DNA from: an uncultured Eubacteriales bacterium | GTDB taxonomy: Bacteria > Bacillota > Clostridia > Oscillospirales > CAG-272 | Length of the DNA: 20,808 nt | Assembly (NCBI GenBank): GCA_934481515.1 | Contig: CAKSPO010000035.1 | Location: 1-20,808, forward strand | Direction of reading: 5' to 3' | In this document: piece by piece, positions 1-6,465 of the stretch | Layout of the letters: the number at the start of each line of letters is the position of its first letter | How positions within the stretch are numbered: the stretch's first letter is position 1 | The notes under the pieces: model-generated | The model's database searches: none | Told to the model about the DNA's origin: nothing | The model's input: the letters and a program-made list of their open reading frames with translations, nothing else | Position numbers and translations under genes: made by a program

Positions 1-248
1 ACGGTTGCAAAAGCATCAAAAAAAGCCGTAGCCTCTGAATGGAACATTTCAGAGGCTTCTCTACCGATGTCGGTCAGGATTCCGGTGACCTCGCCGTAGG
101 GCATGGAATAGCGCTGGTTCAGGTAGCGCATGGAGGCGCCAAGCTCTCCGTCGGGACCGCCCAACTGGCTGATGATGATCTGCGCCATCCGGGCACTTGG
201 GGTCTTGATCTTGACGGGGTATTGCAATTTTCTGTCATAAGTCCACAT
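1..248 (-). CDS. cotJC: CotJC-like spore coat protein, 5' part, sequence diverges after codon 62
   Basis: The minus-strand frame starts MWTYDRKLQYPVK and runs open through the window edge (82 codons seen). Residues 1-62 match the manganese-catalase-like spore coat protein CotJC: the GGPDGELGASMRYLNQRY segment holds the first metal-ligand Glu region, followed by the conserved GILTDIG. In the family, GILTDIG is followed by T-E-E-x-x-H-x-E, carrying further metal ligands. Here it is followed by REASEMFHSEATAFFDAF, which has no such motif and is encoded by a terminator-like hairpin. The start is supported by GGGAGGAAAACGAAG just upstream and by its place 21 nt after cotJB. CotJC is a coat component made in the mother cell. 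The copy is probably truncated or rearranged; a chimeric contig end is an alternative. Identity of the first 62 residues is secure, function of the product is not. Confidence 0.8.
   Translation of the reverse strand, partial: MWTYDRKLQYPVKIKTPSARMAQIIISQLGGPDGELGASMRYLNQRYSMPYGEVTGILTDIGREASEMFHSEATAFFDAFAT
18..56 (-). terminator. Terminator-like hairpin inside the cotJC frame
   Basis: On the minus strand GCCTCTGAA and TTCAGAGGC form a 9-bp perfect stem with an 8-nt loop. Six nucleotides later comes a run of seven T. This is the shape of a rho-independent terminator for the cotJ transcript, but it sits exactly where CotJC family similarity stops, at codons 65-74 of the open frame. The 6-nt gap between stem and T-run is longer than usual. 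Confidence 0.55.
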
Positions 249-269
249 CTTCGTTTTCCTCCCGCTGTG

Positions 270-542
270 TCAATTGGCATCCGGTTCCCACGGCCAAGGG
301 GTCTTTACCCAATCCCAGCTCGTCTGATTCCGGTTTCCGTAAATGGTCATGGGGCCGCATGCCTGCTCGTAAGCGGCAAGGACACATTCTCTTTGACGGA
401 TCAATGCGTGGTAATATTGCAGTGCCTCCGTATGATCCGGGCAGGCATCCAGATACAGAACCGTTTCCTGAATGGCAAAGTCCAGTGCCCGTAAAAGCTC
501 CAGCTGTTCCTGGCATTTTCGCGTTTCTCTGCGGTTTGTCAT
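270..542 (-). CDS. cotJB: Spore coat protein CotJB
   Basis: A 90-residue protein with the hallmarks of CotJB: an N-terminal helix (LELLRALDFAIQETVLYLD), the aspartate/histidine turn CPDHTEALQYYHAL, a second helix, then GPMTIYG and a C-terminal tryptophan-rich end with W-x-W (DWVKTPWPWE). Length agrees with the family (about 80-90 residues). It lies between cotJA (16 nt upstream) and cotJC (21 nt downstream), the classical cotJABC order; in Bacillus subtilis the operon is mother-cell specific under SigE. CotJB has no known enzymatic activity and is thought to act with CotJA and CotJC in the coat. The ribosome site before this ATG is poor, so translation may be coupled to cotJA. Confidence 0.9.
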   Translation of the reverse strand: MTNRRETRKCQEQLELLRALDFAIQETVLYLDACPDHTEALQYYHALIRQRECVLAAYEQACGPMTIYGNRNQTSWDWVKTPWPWEPDAN

Positions 543-558
543 AGGCGTTTTCCCGCGC

Positions 559-1140
559 TCAGAGGATGCAGCGGGATTTTCCCCCCTCTCTCATGGATTT
601 TCCGGAGCGCACCTCCAGCGGCAGGATCAGTTCTTCAAAGATACTTCCTGCGGAAAGTCCCTGTGCAGGATCCAGAATTCGTCTCCAGCATTGCTTGGGA
701 CAATAGGTCATGGCAAGGGAGGGCGCCGGAATCCTTGTGGGGCACTCATTGTTTTGGCAGTTGTTGGAAGAGCTGCATCCGCAGGAATTGCAGGAGGGCG
801 TTTCGGGGCGGTTGCCTCCGGAGGCGTTTCCGCAGGAATTTTCGCAGACGCTGCCGGAGGTGTTTCCGGTGTTATTTCCAACGGAATTCCCCCCGGAATT
901 GCCGCAATTGCATCCGTAGGAGTTTCCGGTGGGATTTTCGGACATTCTTCCGCCGGGTTCCGTTCTGTTTTGCATCCGGGGCATTCCGGTATTTGGTTCC
1001 GGCGCTCTTTCGGTCGGGTGAGCATCGGAGGGACGGACGGTCGGGTATCCGTCCGCAGTCAGTTCCCCTCCGAGCATCCGCCGCAAAAATTCGGTGTTGG
1101 AACGCCGGGCGGAGGTTGGGGTATGATGATCGGAATACAT
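559..1140 (-). CDS. cotJA: CotJA-domain spore coat protein with Cys/Asn/Gly-rich extension
   Basis: A 193-residue protein. I chose the ATG at 1140 because AAGGAG lies 8 nt upstream; an in-frame ATG at 1197 lacks such a site. Residues about 138-176 (PAPSLAMTYCPKQCW, LDPAQGL, GSIFEELILPLE) match CotJA, whose usual length is only about 70-90 residues. The first part (1-68) is polar with no recognised domain. Residues 69-133 are low-complexity Asn/Gly/Ser/Cys with repeated GNS/GNT units and nine cysteines, suggesting a disulfide- or metal-rich coat region. First gene of cotJABC. A possible SigE-type -10 (CATAGAAT) lies at 1196-1203 on the minus strand, but no good -35 is visible. The CotJA assignment is firm, the role of the extension is inferred. 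Confidence 0.85.
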   Translation of the reverse strand: MYSDHHTPTSARRSNTEFLRRMLGGELTADGYPTVRPSDAHPTERAPEPNTGMPRMQNRTEPGGRMSENPTGNSYGCNCGNSGGNSVGNNTGNTSGSVCENSCGNASGGNRPETPSCNSCGCSSSNNCQNNECPTRIPAPSLAMTYCPKQCWRRILDPAQGLSAGSIFEELILPLEVRSGKSMREGGKSRCIL

Positions 1141-1302
1141 GAAAGGACTCCTTTGTTTCGTTTCGATTTGCCGCTTGCTTCGGCGGCTTACTTTCATTCT
1201 ATGCCGGGAAGTCGTTTTTTGTCATAATCCATCGTTTTGAATTCCTTTTTCGGAGGAGGGAAGCTTTGTTTTCAGGATCCGGAACAAAAAATCAGATTTC
1301 TA

Positions 1303-1331
1303 TTGCTTTTTTTGAGGAAATAGTGTATACT
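1303..1331 (+). promoter_or_regulatory. SigA promoter of the glycine-rich membrane protein gene
   Basis: TTGCTT at 1303-1308 and TATACT at 1326-1331 are separated by exactly 17 bp. The predicted start site lies about 55 nt before the chosen start codon at 1395. It is divergent from the cotJ operon. Confidence 0.7.
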
Positions 1332-1394
1332 GATTACAGTCGGTTTTTCCTGAAAACCACGATGAAAAAAATAAATGAAAGTGAGGATCAGAAT

Positions 1395-2366
1395 ATGCCC
1401 GGACCCGGTGGCGGAGGTAGCGGCGGAGGCTTTGGAGGCGGCAGCTTCGGAGGCGGAGGCGGCGGAAGAGGATTTGGCGGAGGCGGCTATCATGGAGGAC
1501 CGAGAGGTCCGCGCAGATCCATGTTCTTTTTCCCGTTTTTCGGCTACGGCGGATATTACGGTTATGGTGGCGGGTGTCTCGGCGGTCTGATCGGGATGTT
1601 TTTGGCGCCTTTCCTGATGCTTGTGATTGTTGCGGCTTTGTTGTTTGCAATGATTTCCTCAACCATTTCCAATGTCGCCGCCGGCGGTGTGGTGCGGTAT
1701 GATGAAACCAAGTTCCAGGATTATGCAAATACCCGATATGCGGAGGAGTTTTCTTCGCAGGGATATGAGGACAATTTGCTGATCGTTTTCCTGACCAATG
1801 ATGAGACGGACGGATATTATTGCATTGCATGGGTCGGAGATCACGTCAATTACAGAATTAACGAAATGTTCGGGAACGAGAACACTGTATTCGGCCGCAC
1901 CGTAAACAACTCGGTTGCAAGCAATTACAAGTATTCGCTCAGCTCGAACCTTTCGATGGTGATGGAGCGGATGACGGACGAGGTGAACGCTCTGAATCTT
2001 TCCTCTTCCTTTACCTGCAAGGAAAGCCGCGGCGGGGCGGAGCAGTCCCACCTGCGCAATTATACGGATCTGACCTTCTCGGATGCGACGGAAAATTCGT
2101 TGAAGAGGTTCACGGAGGAGACCGGAATTCCGGTGGTTCTCGTGGTGGATCGTGCGGAATCGGTCTTCGGAAAAGGACCGATGGCATCCGATGTCATTGT
2201 ACTGATCTTCCTTGCGATTCTTTTGGTTTTCGCAATTGTCTGGATCGTGCGGGCGGTAAAGGCTTACAGGGAAAGAAAGAACGGCGACGGTCAGGGCACC
2301 TCGTCCGGCAACGGCCGCGGCGGTCAGAACGGATGGAGCGGAAATTACCGTGACAGCAACTGGTAA
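1395..2366 (+). CDS. Glycine-rich two-helix membrane protein of unknown function
   Basis: A 323-residue protein starting MPGPGGGGSGGG; GTGAGGATC precedes this ATG. An in-frame ATG at 1362 is possible but has no ribosome site. Residues 1-60 are almost only Gly with Phe, Tyr and Arg; a membrane helix follows at about 62-90 (GGLIGMFLAPFLMLVIVAALL). A globular, probably extracytoplasmic domain spans about 91-265, with a C-terminal TGIPVVLVVDRAE strand-like segment. A second helix lies at 268-287, then a basic Gly/Ser/Asn-rich tail. Proteins of this architecture (Gly-rich head, TM, soluble domain, TM, Gly-rich tail) are common in gut Clostridia and usually unannotated. The soluble domain vaguely recalls TPM-type domains, but I see no catalytic motif. 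It stands alone in a transcription unit between its own promoter and a strong terminator. Confidence 0.85.
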   Translation: MPGPGGGGSGGGFGGGSFGGGGGGRGFGGGGYHGGPRGPRRSMFFFPFFGYGGYYGYGGGCLGGLIGMFLAPFLMLVIVAALLFAMISSTISNVAAGGVVRYDETKFQDYANTRYAEEFSSQGYEDNLLIVFLTNDETDGYYCIAWVGDHVNYRINEMFGNENTVFGRTVNNSVASNYKYSLSSNLSMVMERMTDEVNALNLSSSFTCKESRGGAEQSHLRNYTDLTFSDATENSLKRFTEETGIPVVLVVDRAESVFGKGPMASDVIVLIFLAILLVFAIVWIVRAVKAYRERKNGDGQGTSSGNGRGGQNGWSGNYRDSNW

Positions 2367-2415
2367 GTAATTGCAATCGATTCCGGGAGATGCAATCTTT
2401 CCGGAAGAATCAGGA

Positions 2416-2454
2416 GAGCGGAGCGCTTGAGAAAGCGCTCCGCTCGTTCTTTTT
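2416..2454 (+). terminator. Rho-independent terminator
   Basis: GAGCGGAGCGCTT (2416-2428) and AAGCGCTCCGCTC (2433-2445) form a 13-bp perfect stem with a GAGA loop, followed by GTTCTTTTT. It ends transcription of the glycine-rich protein gene and shields the convergent ATPase gene. Confidence 0.9.
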
Positions 2455-2567
2455 GAAAACGGATTTTATGCGTCGCAGACGAAAGGGATAAGAGGGCTGT
2501 TCCGTGAAAAGGAATTTTTCGCCGTACTGTTTCCGTCTTTGATATGATTGGGGTGGTTTCGTAGAGA

Positions 2568-3464
2568 TTATGGTTCGAATTCATTTTTTCGCTCCCGGAA
2601 CAGATCATACCATGTCCGGATGTTTTCCAGCTCCGTCCATTTCTTCCTTTCGACCGGGGCAGCGTCCAGGTCGTATATGACGGCTTCCCGGAGGGAGAGC
2701 AGGAAGGGGCTGTGAGTGCAGATCAGAAACTGGCATCCGTAGAAACGGGCGGAATCGGACAGGAAGGCTGCAAGCTCCTTTTGCAACGCCGCCGACAGGC
2801 TGTTTTCCGGCTCGTCCAGCAGATAGAGCGCGTCGGAAGAGATCTCCTGTGTGAAATACCGGAACGCGGTTTCTCCGTTGGAAGCGAGCCGGAGATTCTT
2901 TGCAAGCCGCTTTTCGGTATATTGGTTTTTGCTCCGGCTTCTTGCCTCATTCCTTGCTTTCAGCTCGTCGTAGTCCGAAAGGGAGTGCATCCGGAAGCAG
3001 GGAGCGTTCGGGTCGGTGTAGGAATCATATTCGGCAAACAGCTCCTCCCGTTGCCGGTTTACATGCTCATTGATGCTCCTTTGTTCCAGAAGGCTGTCGA
3101 ACACGTCGTCGCTGGTAATGATGCGGCTTTTTGCAGGGAGCTTTTTTCCGTAAGAGAGACGGTAGCGGCACAGGGGGAGGTAATCTTCAAACAGCGGTGT
3201 CTCGTTGACGGGGGAGCGGTGGGACAGCTCCAGCTTGGCGGCTATGATGTTGAGCAGGGTGGATTTTCCGGAGCCGTTCCCACCATAGAAGAGGGTAACG
3301 GGGGCGCATTCGATGCTTCGAAGCCCCTTCTCTGGGAAAAGGCGGAAGGGATAGATGGTATTGGTTGCCGAATAGCAGGACATTTCCAGCTTTGCAGGGT
3401 ACGAAAGAACATAGCCTGCCTCCGCATCTTCGTCCGGCAGGGTAAAGCTCTCTAAGTATTGCAT
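2568..3464 (-). CDS. Stand-alone ABC-type/AAA ATPase (COG3910-like)
   Basis: A 298-residue cytoplasmic ATPase without membrane segments. Walker A is GGNGSGKST at 61-69, a degenerate ABC signature-like ASNGE is at 194-198, Walker B ALYLLDEPEN is at 212-221 (catalytic E at 218/220), and the switch histidine is THSPF at 250-254. The N-terminal 'SFTLPDE...YPFRLFPEKGLRSIECAPVTLFYGGNG' pattern is that of small predicted ABC-like ATPases of the RecF/SMC-related AAA_21/AAA_23 group. AGAAAGGAGCG precedes the ATG. The gene overlaps the end of the alcohol dehydrogenase gene by 13 nt, so the two are cotranscribed and probably translationally coupled. Some relatives are parts of anti-phage systems, but no partner nuclease or other effector gene is next to it, so I do not propose defence. 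Substrate and role are unknown. Confidence 0.88.
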   Translation of the reverse strand: MQYLESFTLPDEDAEAGYVLSYPAKLEMSCYSATNTIYPFRLFPEKGLRSIECAPVTLFYGGNGSGKSTLLNIIAAKLELSHRSPVNETPLFEDYLPLCRYRLSYGKKLPAKSRIITSDDVFDSLLEQRSINEHVNRQREELFAEYDSYTDPNAPCFRMHSLSDYDELKARNEARSRSKNQYTEKRLAKNLRLASNGETAFRYFTQEISSDALYLLDEPENSLSAALQKELAAFLSDSARFYGCQFLICTHSPFLLSLREAVIYDLDAAPVERKKWTELENIRTWYDLFRERKNEFEP

Positions 3465-4687
3465 TCGTTCGCTCCTTTCTCCGGCGGCAGAACGGTGTTG
3501 AGAATGTGCAGCAGCTGTTCCTTCCCGAAAATCTGCGGGACGGGGTAGGCCGGGTTTGCCTCATGCAGGGCACGCCTTGCAAGCAGATCGAGGTCGTTCT
3601 CCTTCAGCTCGCGGACATAGGCATGGAGTTGCAATCTGTCGCGCAGGGCGGTGACGGCGCTCCTCATGGCTTCGGCTTTTTCCGCCGGAGTGCTTCCCTT
3701 GATTCCGACGGCATCGGCAAGCCCGGAGAGCGGCTTTTCGATGCTTTTTCCGTATTCCCGCAGAACGGCGGGAAGAAGAATGGCGTTGGCGGTTCCGTGC
3801 GGAATTTGGTAGACGGCTCCGATGGCGTGCGCCAGTGCATGCACGTATCCGACAAAATTGCTGTTGAAGGCAAGACCGGCAAGGTAGGAGGCGCGGAGCA
3901 GATTGGTGCGTGCGGTCAGGTCTTTTCCGTTTTGATAAGCGAGGGGAAGATTTTCAAAAATCAGGCGCACTGCTTCGGTTGCATTCTTTTTGACGCGGCG
4001 GGAGGCAAACCGGTTGGTATATGCTTCGATTGCATGCGTCAGGGCATCCATTCCGGTGGCGGCGGTCATTTCCGGGGAAAGTCCGACGGTCAGCTCCGGA
4101 TCCAGTATGGCGGAATGCGGGGTCAGGCAGAGATCTGCGACCGCATATTTTTCATGCTTTTCATTGATTGTATCGGTTACGACCGCCGCCGAGGTTGCCT
4201 CCGAGCCGGTGCCTGCCGTGGTGGGAATGGCATACAGCGGCGGAAGGTGCCGGCGGATGTGCAGATACCCCCGCATTTGCCGGATGCTTTTTCCGGGGCG
4301 GGCGACGCGGGCGCCGATCAGCTTGGCGCAGTCAATTGCAGAGCCTCCGCCCAACGCGACGATGGCATCGCAATTCCCGGCAAGGCAGCTTCGGACACCG
4401 GCTTCCACGCACGCGATGTCCGGGTCGGGAAGCACCTTTGCAAACAGGGTGACAGAGATTCCGGTATTCTGTATGCGTTCGCAGAGCGCCCCGGCGGTTC
4501 CTCTTTGCACAAACCCTTGCGTGGTGACAAGGAGCACATGGGTGACTTTCTCCTTTTGCAGAAGTTTCGGCAGGCACGCAAGCGCGCCGCAACCGCTTTG
4601 TAGCTGCGGTTCTTTCTGTTCAAACAGGCGCAGTATCCGACTGAAAATCCACTGACGGATACGGAAAAACGTGGCATAGGGATGCAT
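3452..4687 (-). CDS. Iron-containing alcohol dehydrogenase
   Basis: A 411-residue group III (Fe-ADH) NAD(P)-dependent dehydrogenase. The ATG at 4687 is chosen because AAGGAG lies at the right distance; an upstream in-frame ATG at 4744 overlaps the promoter. Nucleotide-binding GGGSAIDCAK is at 113-122 and PTTAGTGSEAT at 155-165. The metal ligands predicted by analogy with FucO are D214, H218 (GMDALTHAIEAY), H283 and H297 (HALAHAIGAVYQIPHG), with H287 as the conserved active-site histidine; all are present. The extra N-terminal segment with paired aromatic residues (FRIRQWIFSRILRLFEQKEPQL) is typical of one clostridial subgroup. Substrate (short alcohol, diol or aldehyde) cannot be told. First gene of a two-gene operon with the overlapping ATPase; expressed from an extended -10 promoter divergent from the CvpA-like gene. 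Confidence 0.93.
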   Translation of the reverse strand: MHPYATFFRIRQWIFSRILRLFEQKEPQLQSGCGALACLPKLLQKEKVTHVLLVTTQGFVQRGTAGALCERIQNTGISVTLFAKVLPDPDIACVEAGVRSCLAGNCDAIVALGGGSAIDCAKLIGARVARPGKSIRQMRGYLHIRRHLPPLYAIPTTAGTGSEATSAAVVTDTINEKHEKYAVADLCLTPHSAILDPELTVGLSPEMTAATGMDALTHAIEAYTNRFASRRVKKNATEAVRLIFENLPLAYQNGKDLTARTNLLRASYLAGLAFNSNFVGYVHALAHAIGAVYQIPHGTANAILLPAVLREYGKSIEKPLSGLADAVGIKGSTPAEKAEAMRSAVTALRDRLQLHAYVRELKENDLDLLARRALHEANPAYPVPQIFGKEQLLHILNTVLPPEKGANECNT

Positions 4688-4734
4688 TGAAGAACGCTCC
4701 TTTCGCATAAAATCCGGAACGGAATGATAGTGCG

Positions 4735-4743
4735 AGTATAGCA
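4735..4743 (-). promoter_or_regulatory. Extended -10 promoter for the alcohol dehydrogenase operon
   Basis: The minus strand reads TGCTATACT, an extended -10 (TGN plus TATACT), about 50 nt before the start codon. No good TTGACA-like -35 is visible at 16-18 bp, so strength probably depends on the TGN. Confidence 0.5.
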
Positions 4744-4854
4744 TATTTTTGTGTCGGATTTATGAATCCTTCAAAAATCTTCCGGTTTTTCCCGGTTTTT
4801 TAAAAATATATGAAAAAATATGGTTGAATATTTGAAAATCTCGTCCGGAAAGGA

Positions 4855-4883
4855 TTGACGGTTTTTCTTTTTTATGCTATAAT
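4855..4883 (+). promoter_or_regulatory. SigA promoter of the CvpA-like gene
   Basis: TTGACG (4855-4860), 17-bp spacer, TATAAT (4878-4883) with TGC directly before the -10. Near-consensus, divergent from the alcohol dehydrogenase promoter. Confidence 0.85.
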
Positions 4884-4926
4884 TTTTATGAGCAGACCGA
4901 TTTCATCATATTTTGGAGGGCGGATT

Positions 4927-6093
4927 ATGAATTATCTGAGTCTTGGGGTTCTCGGTATTACACTTCTTACGGTGGCGGTCGGAGCATTGTTTGGACTGGC
5001 ACGCGGATGGAAGCGCTCGGTGCTGCGCCTGGCTTTGATTGCGGTGGCGGCGGTCGTTGCGCTGATGGCACAGCGTTCCATTGCAACGGCGCTGATGTCT
5101 GCGGAAATCAACGGGCAATCGGTGCAGGAGTATCTGAGCACACAGCTTCCGAGCGAGGTTGCGTCTATGAGTGATCTGGTGCTTTCCATTGCAACCGTGC
5201 TTGTCGGAATTTTGGCATTTATCCTTTCGTTTTTTGTTTTACAGTTTCTGACGTGGATCATTTTCTGTATTCTGAAGCTGGTTCTGCGCCCGCTTCTCGG
5301 CAGAAAGAGCGGCAGACTCCTGGGCGCGCTGATCGGTGCTGTGACGGGTTTTGCGATTGCTTTCCTGATTTGTGTTCCGCTCAACGGATTGCTTTTGGAA
5401 GGGGCAAAGCTTGAGAAGGTGGAAATCAACGGGGAATCCGTGATGAAGGATTTGCCGGGTGAGGTAAGCTTTACCGGATACAGAGAGAGCGCCGTCAGTA
5501 AGTTTTATACGCCCTTGGGAGGCGGATTTTACAAGCTGGTCAGCACCGGGAAGGACAGCGGCGGCAAGGATATCAATCTTTCCGCGCAGGTGGATGCAGC
5601 CGTGGCGGGATCGAAAATTGCCAATACGGTTGAAAAAATGTCGAAGGTGGATTTCAGCTCCGGACTGACGGAGGAGAATATCGCCGAGCTCCGCACAACG
5701 CTTTCGGAGTTGGATGCGATTAAAAACGATATGACTCCTGAGGCGCAGGAGGCACTGAACCGGATGCTGCATGAGGTGGCGGATTCTTTCGGAAGCGAGC
5801 TTCCGGTGAATCTTTCGGAAATTGATTTTGCACAGGTGAATTTTACAAATGAAGGGGCTCTTCTGGAGAATGTCTATGAATACCAGAACACCGGTACGAT
5901 TTCGAACGTGGACGGTATGGTGAAGGCGCTTTCCGAAAGTACGCTGGTGCTTCCGGTGCTGGCGGAGGCAGATGTGGCAGTGGAGCTTCCCGAGGAGGAG
6001 AAGACTGCGGTTGCAGAAGCCATTGGAAATTTGCAGGGGGCAGATGCCGAAACGGTTGCCAAGCTGAAGGGAATCTTTCATATCGACGGATAA
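4927..6093 (+). CDS. CvpA-family membrane protein with C-terminal extracytoplasmic domain
   Basis: A 388-residue protein with the start set by TTGGAGGGCG before ATG 4927. Four hydrophobic segments (about 4-26, 33-52, 83-118, 131-156) and the N-terminal G-x-x-R-G-W-K-R-S pattern after the first helix are those of CvpA/colicin V production proteins. The G-R-x-x-G-A-L-x-G-A-x-x-G motif before the last helix also fits. CvpA proteins are normally about 160-180 residues; here about 230 further residues follow, rich in acidic helices (TEENIAELRTTLSELDAIKND) and without recognisable domain. CvpA proteins are linked to envelope homeostasis and, in E. coli, to purF co-expression, but the biochemical role is unsettled. 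Monocistronic: own promoter upstream, terminator downstream. Family assignment of the N-terminus is fairly sure, the long tail is unassigned. Confidence 0.82.
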   Translation: MNYLSLGVLGITLLTVAVGALFGLARGWKRSVLRLALIAVAAVVALMAQRSIATALMSAEINGQSVQEYLSTQLPSEVASMSDLVLSIATVLVGILAFILSFFVLQFLTWIIFCILKLVLRPLLGRKSGRLLGALIGAVTGFAIAFLICVPLNGLLLEGAKLEKVEINGESVMKDLPGEVSFTGYRESAVSKFYTPLGGGFYKLVSTGKDSGGKDINLSAQVDAAVAGSKIANTVEKMSKVDFSSGLTEENIAELRTTLSELDAIKNDMTPEAQEALNRMLHEVADSFGSELPVNLSEIDFAQVNFTNEGALLENVYEYQNTGTISNVDGMVKALSESTLVLPVLAEADVAVELPEEEKTAVAEAIGNLQGADAETVAKLKGIFHIDG

Positions 6094-6107
6094 AAATCAA
6101 TCATCGG

Positions 6108-6146
6108 AAAAGCCGAGAGGGACGGATGCGTTTCTCACGGCTTTTT
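6108..6146 (+). terminator. Probable terminator after the CvpA-like gene
   Basis: AAAAGCCG (6108-6115) pairs with CGGCTTTT (6138-6145); GAG/CTC can extend the stem past a bulged A. The T-run is part of the 3' arm (CTTTTTC). Confidence 0.55.
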
Positions 6147-6465
6147 CGATGACGGGGTCTTTATTGAGCGGTATGGTTGTGTTGCTTTTTTGTTCCCTTT
6201 GCGTTTTTGGCAAAAATTTTGAGGAAAAGGAAGAATCTGTTGCGAATTCCGGAGTTTCCCGGAGTCCGTTGACCCGCTCTTTTCGGCAAATATCTTGACA
6301 AAACGACTTTTTTATGGTATATTGTTAACTGGCATGAATTTCTGTCAGTGGTGAATTGACACAACGTATGTCGTTTTTCTCTCATTTGCTTGCAAAGAAT
6401 GCGGCGGTTTTTCTGCTTTTTTTGCTTTTGCGGTGAAGTTCTGAATCTGAAAAGGAACGGTTATC
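6147..6465. other. Intergenic leader region before the sugar dehydratase
   Basis: No gene is visible in this 319-nt stretch. It holds the promoter at 6295-6323 and an untranslated leader of about 135 nt. The leader contains TGTCA (6343-6347) and TGACA (6357-6361), an inverted pair 9 nt apart that could bind a dimeric regulator. I recognise no known riboswitch or JUMPstart-like element. Confidence 0.4.
6295..6323 (+). promoter_or_regulatory. SigA promoter of the UDP-sugar dehydratase gene
   Basis: Perfect -35 TTGACA at 6295-6300, 17-bp spacer, TATATT at 6318-6323. The start codon is about 140 nt downstream, giving a long leader. Confidence 0.85.

Noticed and set aside
1196..1203. SigE-like -10 (CATAGAAT, minus strand) before cotJA
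   Set aside because: No acceptable -35 at the expected distance; kept only as a remark in the cotJA entry.
472..1227. 251-codon plus-strand frame with GGVSAGIF-like repeats
   Set aside because: It is the complement of the Asn/Gly/Cys repeats of cotJA, which is supported by family similarity and a good ribosome site.
2345..2608. 87-codon minus-strand frame at the end of the glycine-rich gene
   Set aside because: Spans the terminator hairpin and overlaps two real genes; no family.
2568..3464. Possibility that the AAA ATPase is part of an anti-phage system
   Set aside because: Its only operon partner is an alcohol dehydrogenase; no nuclease, toxin or reverse transcriptase lies nearby.
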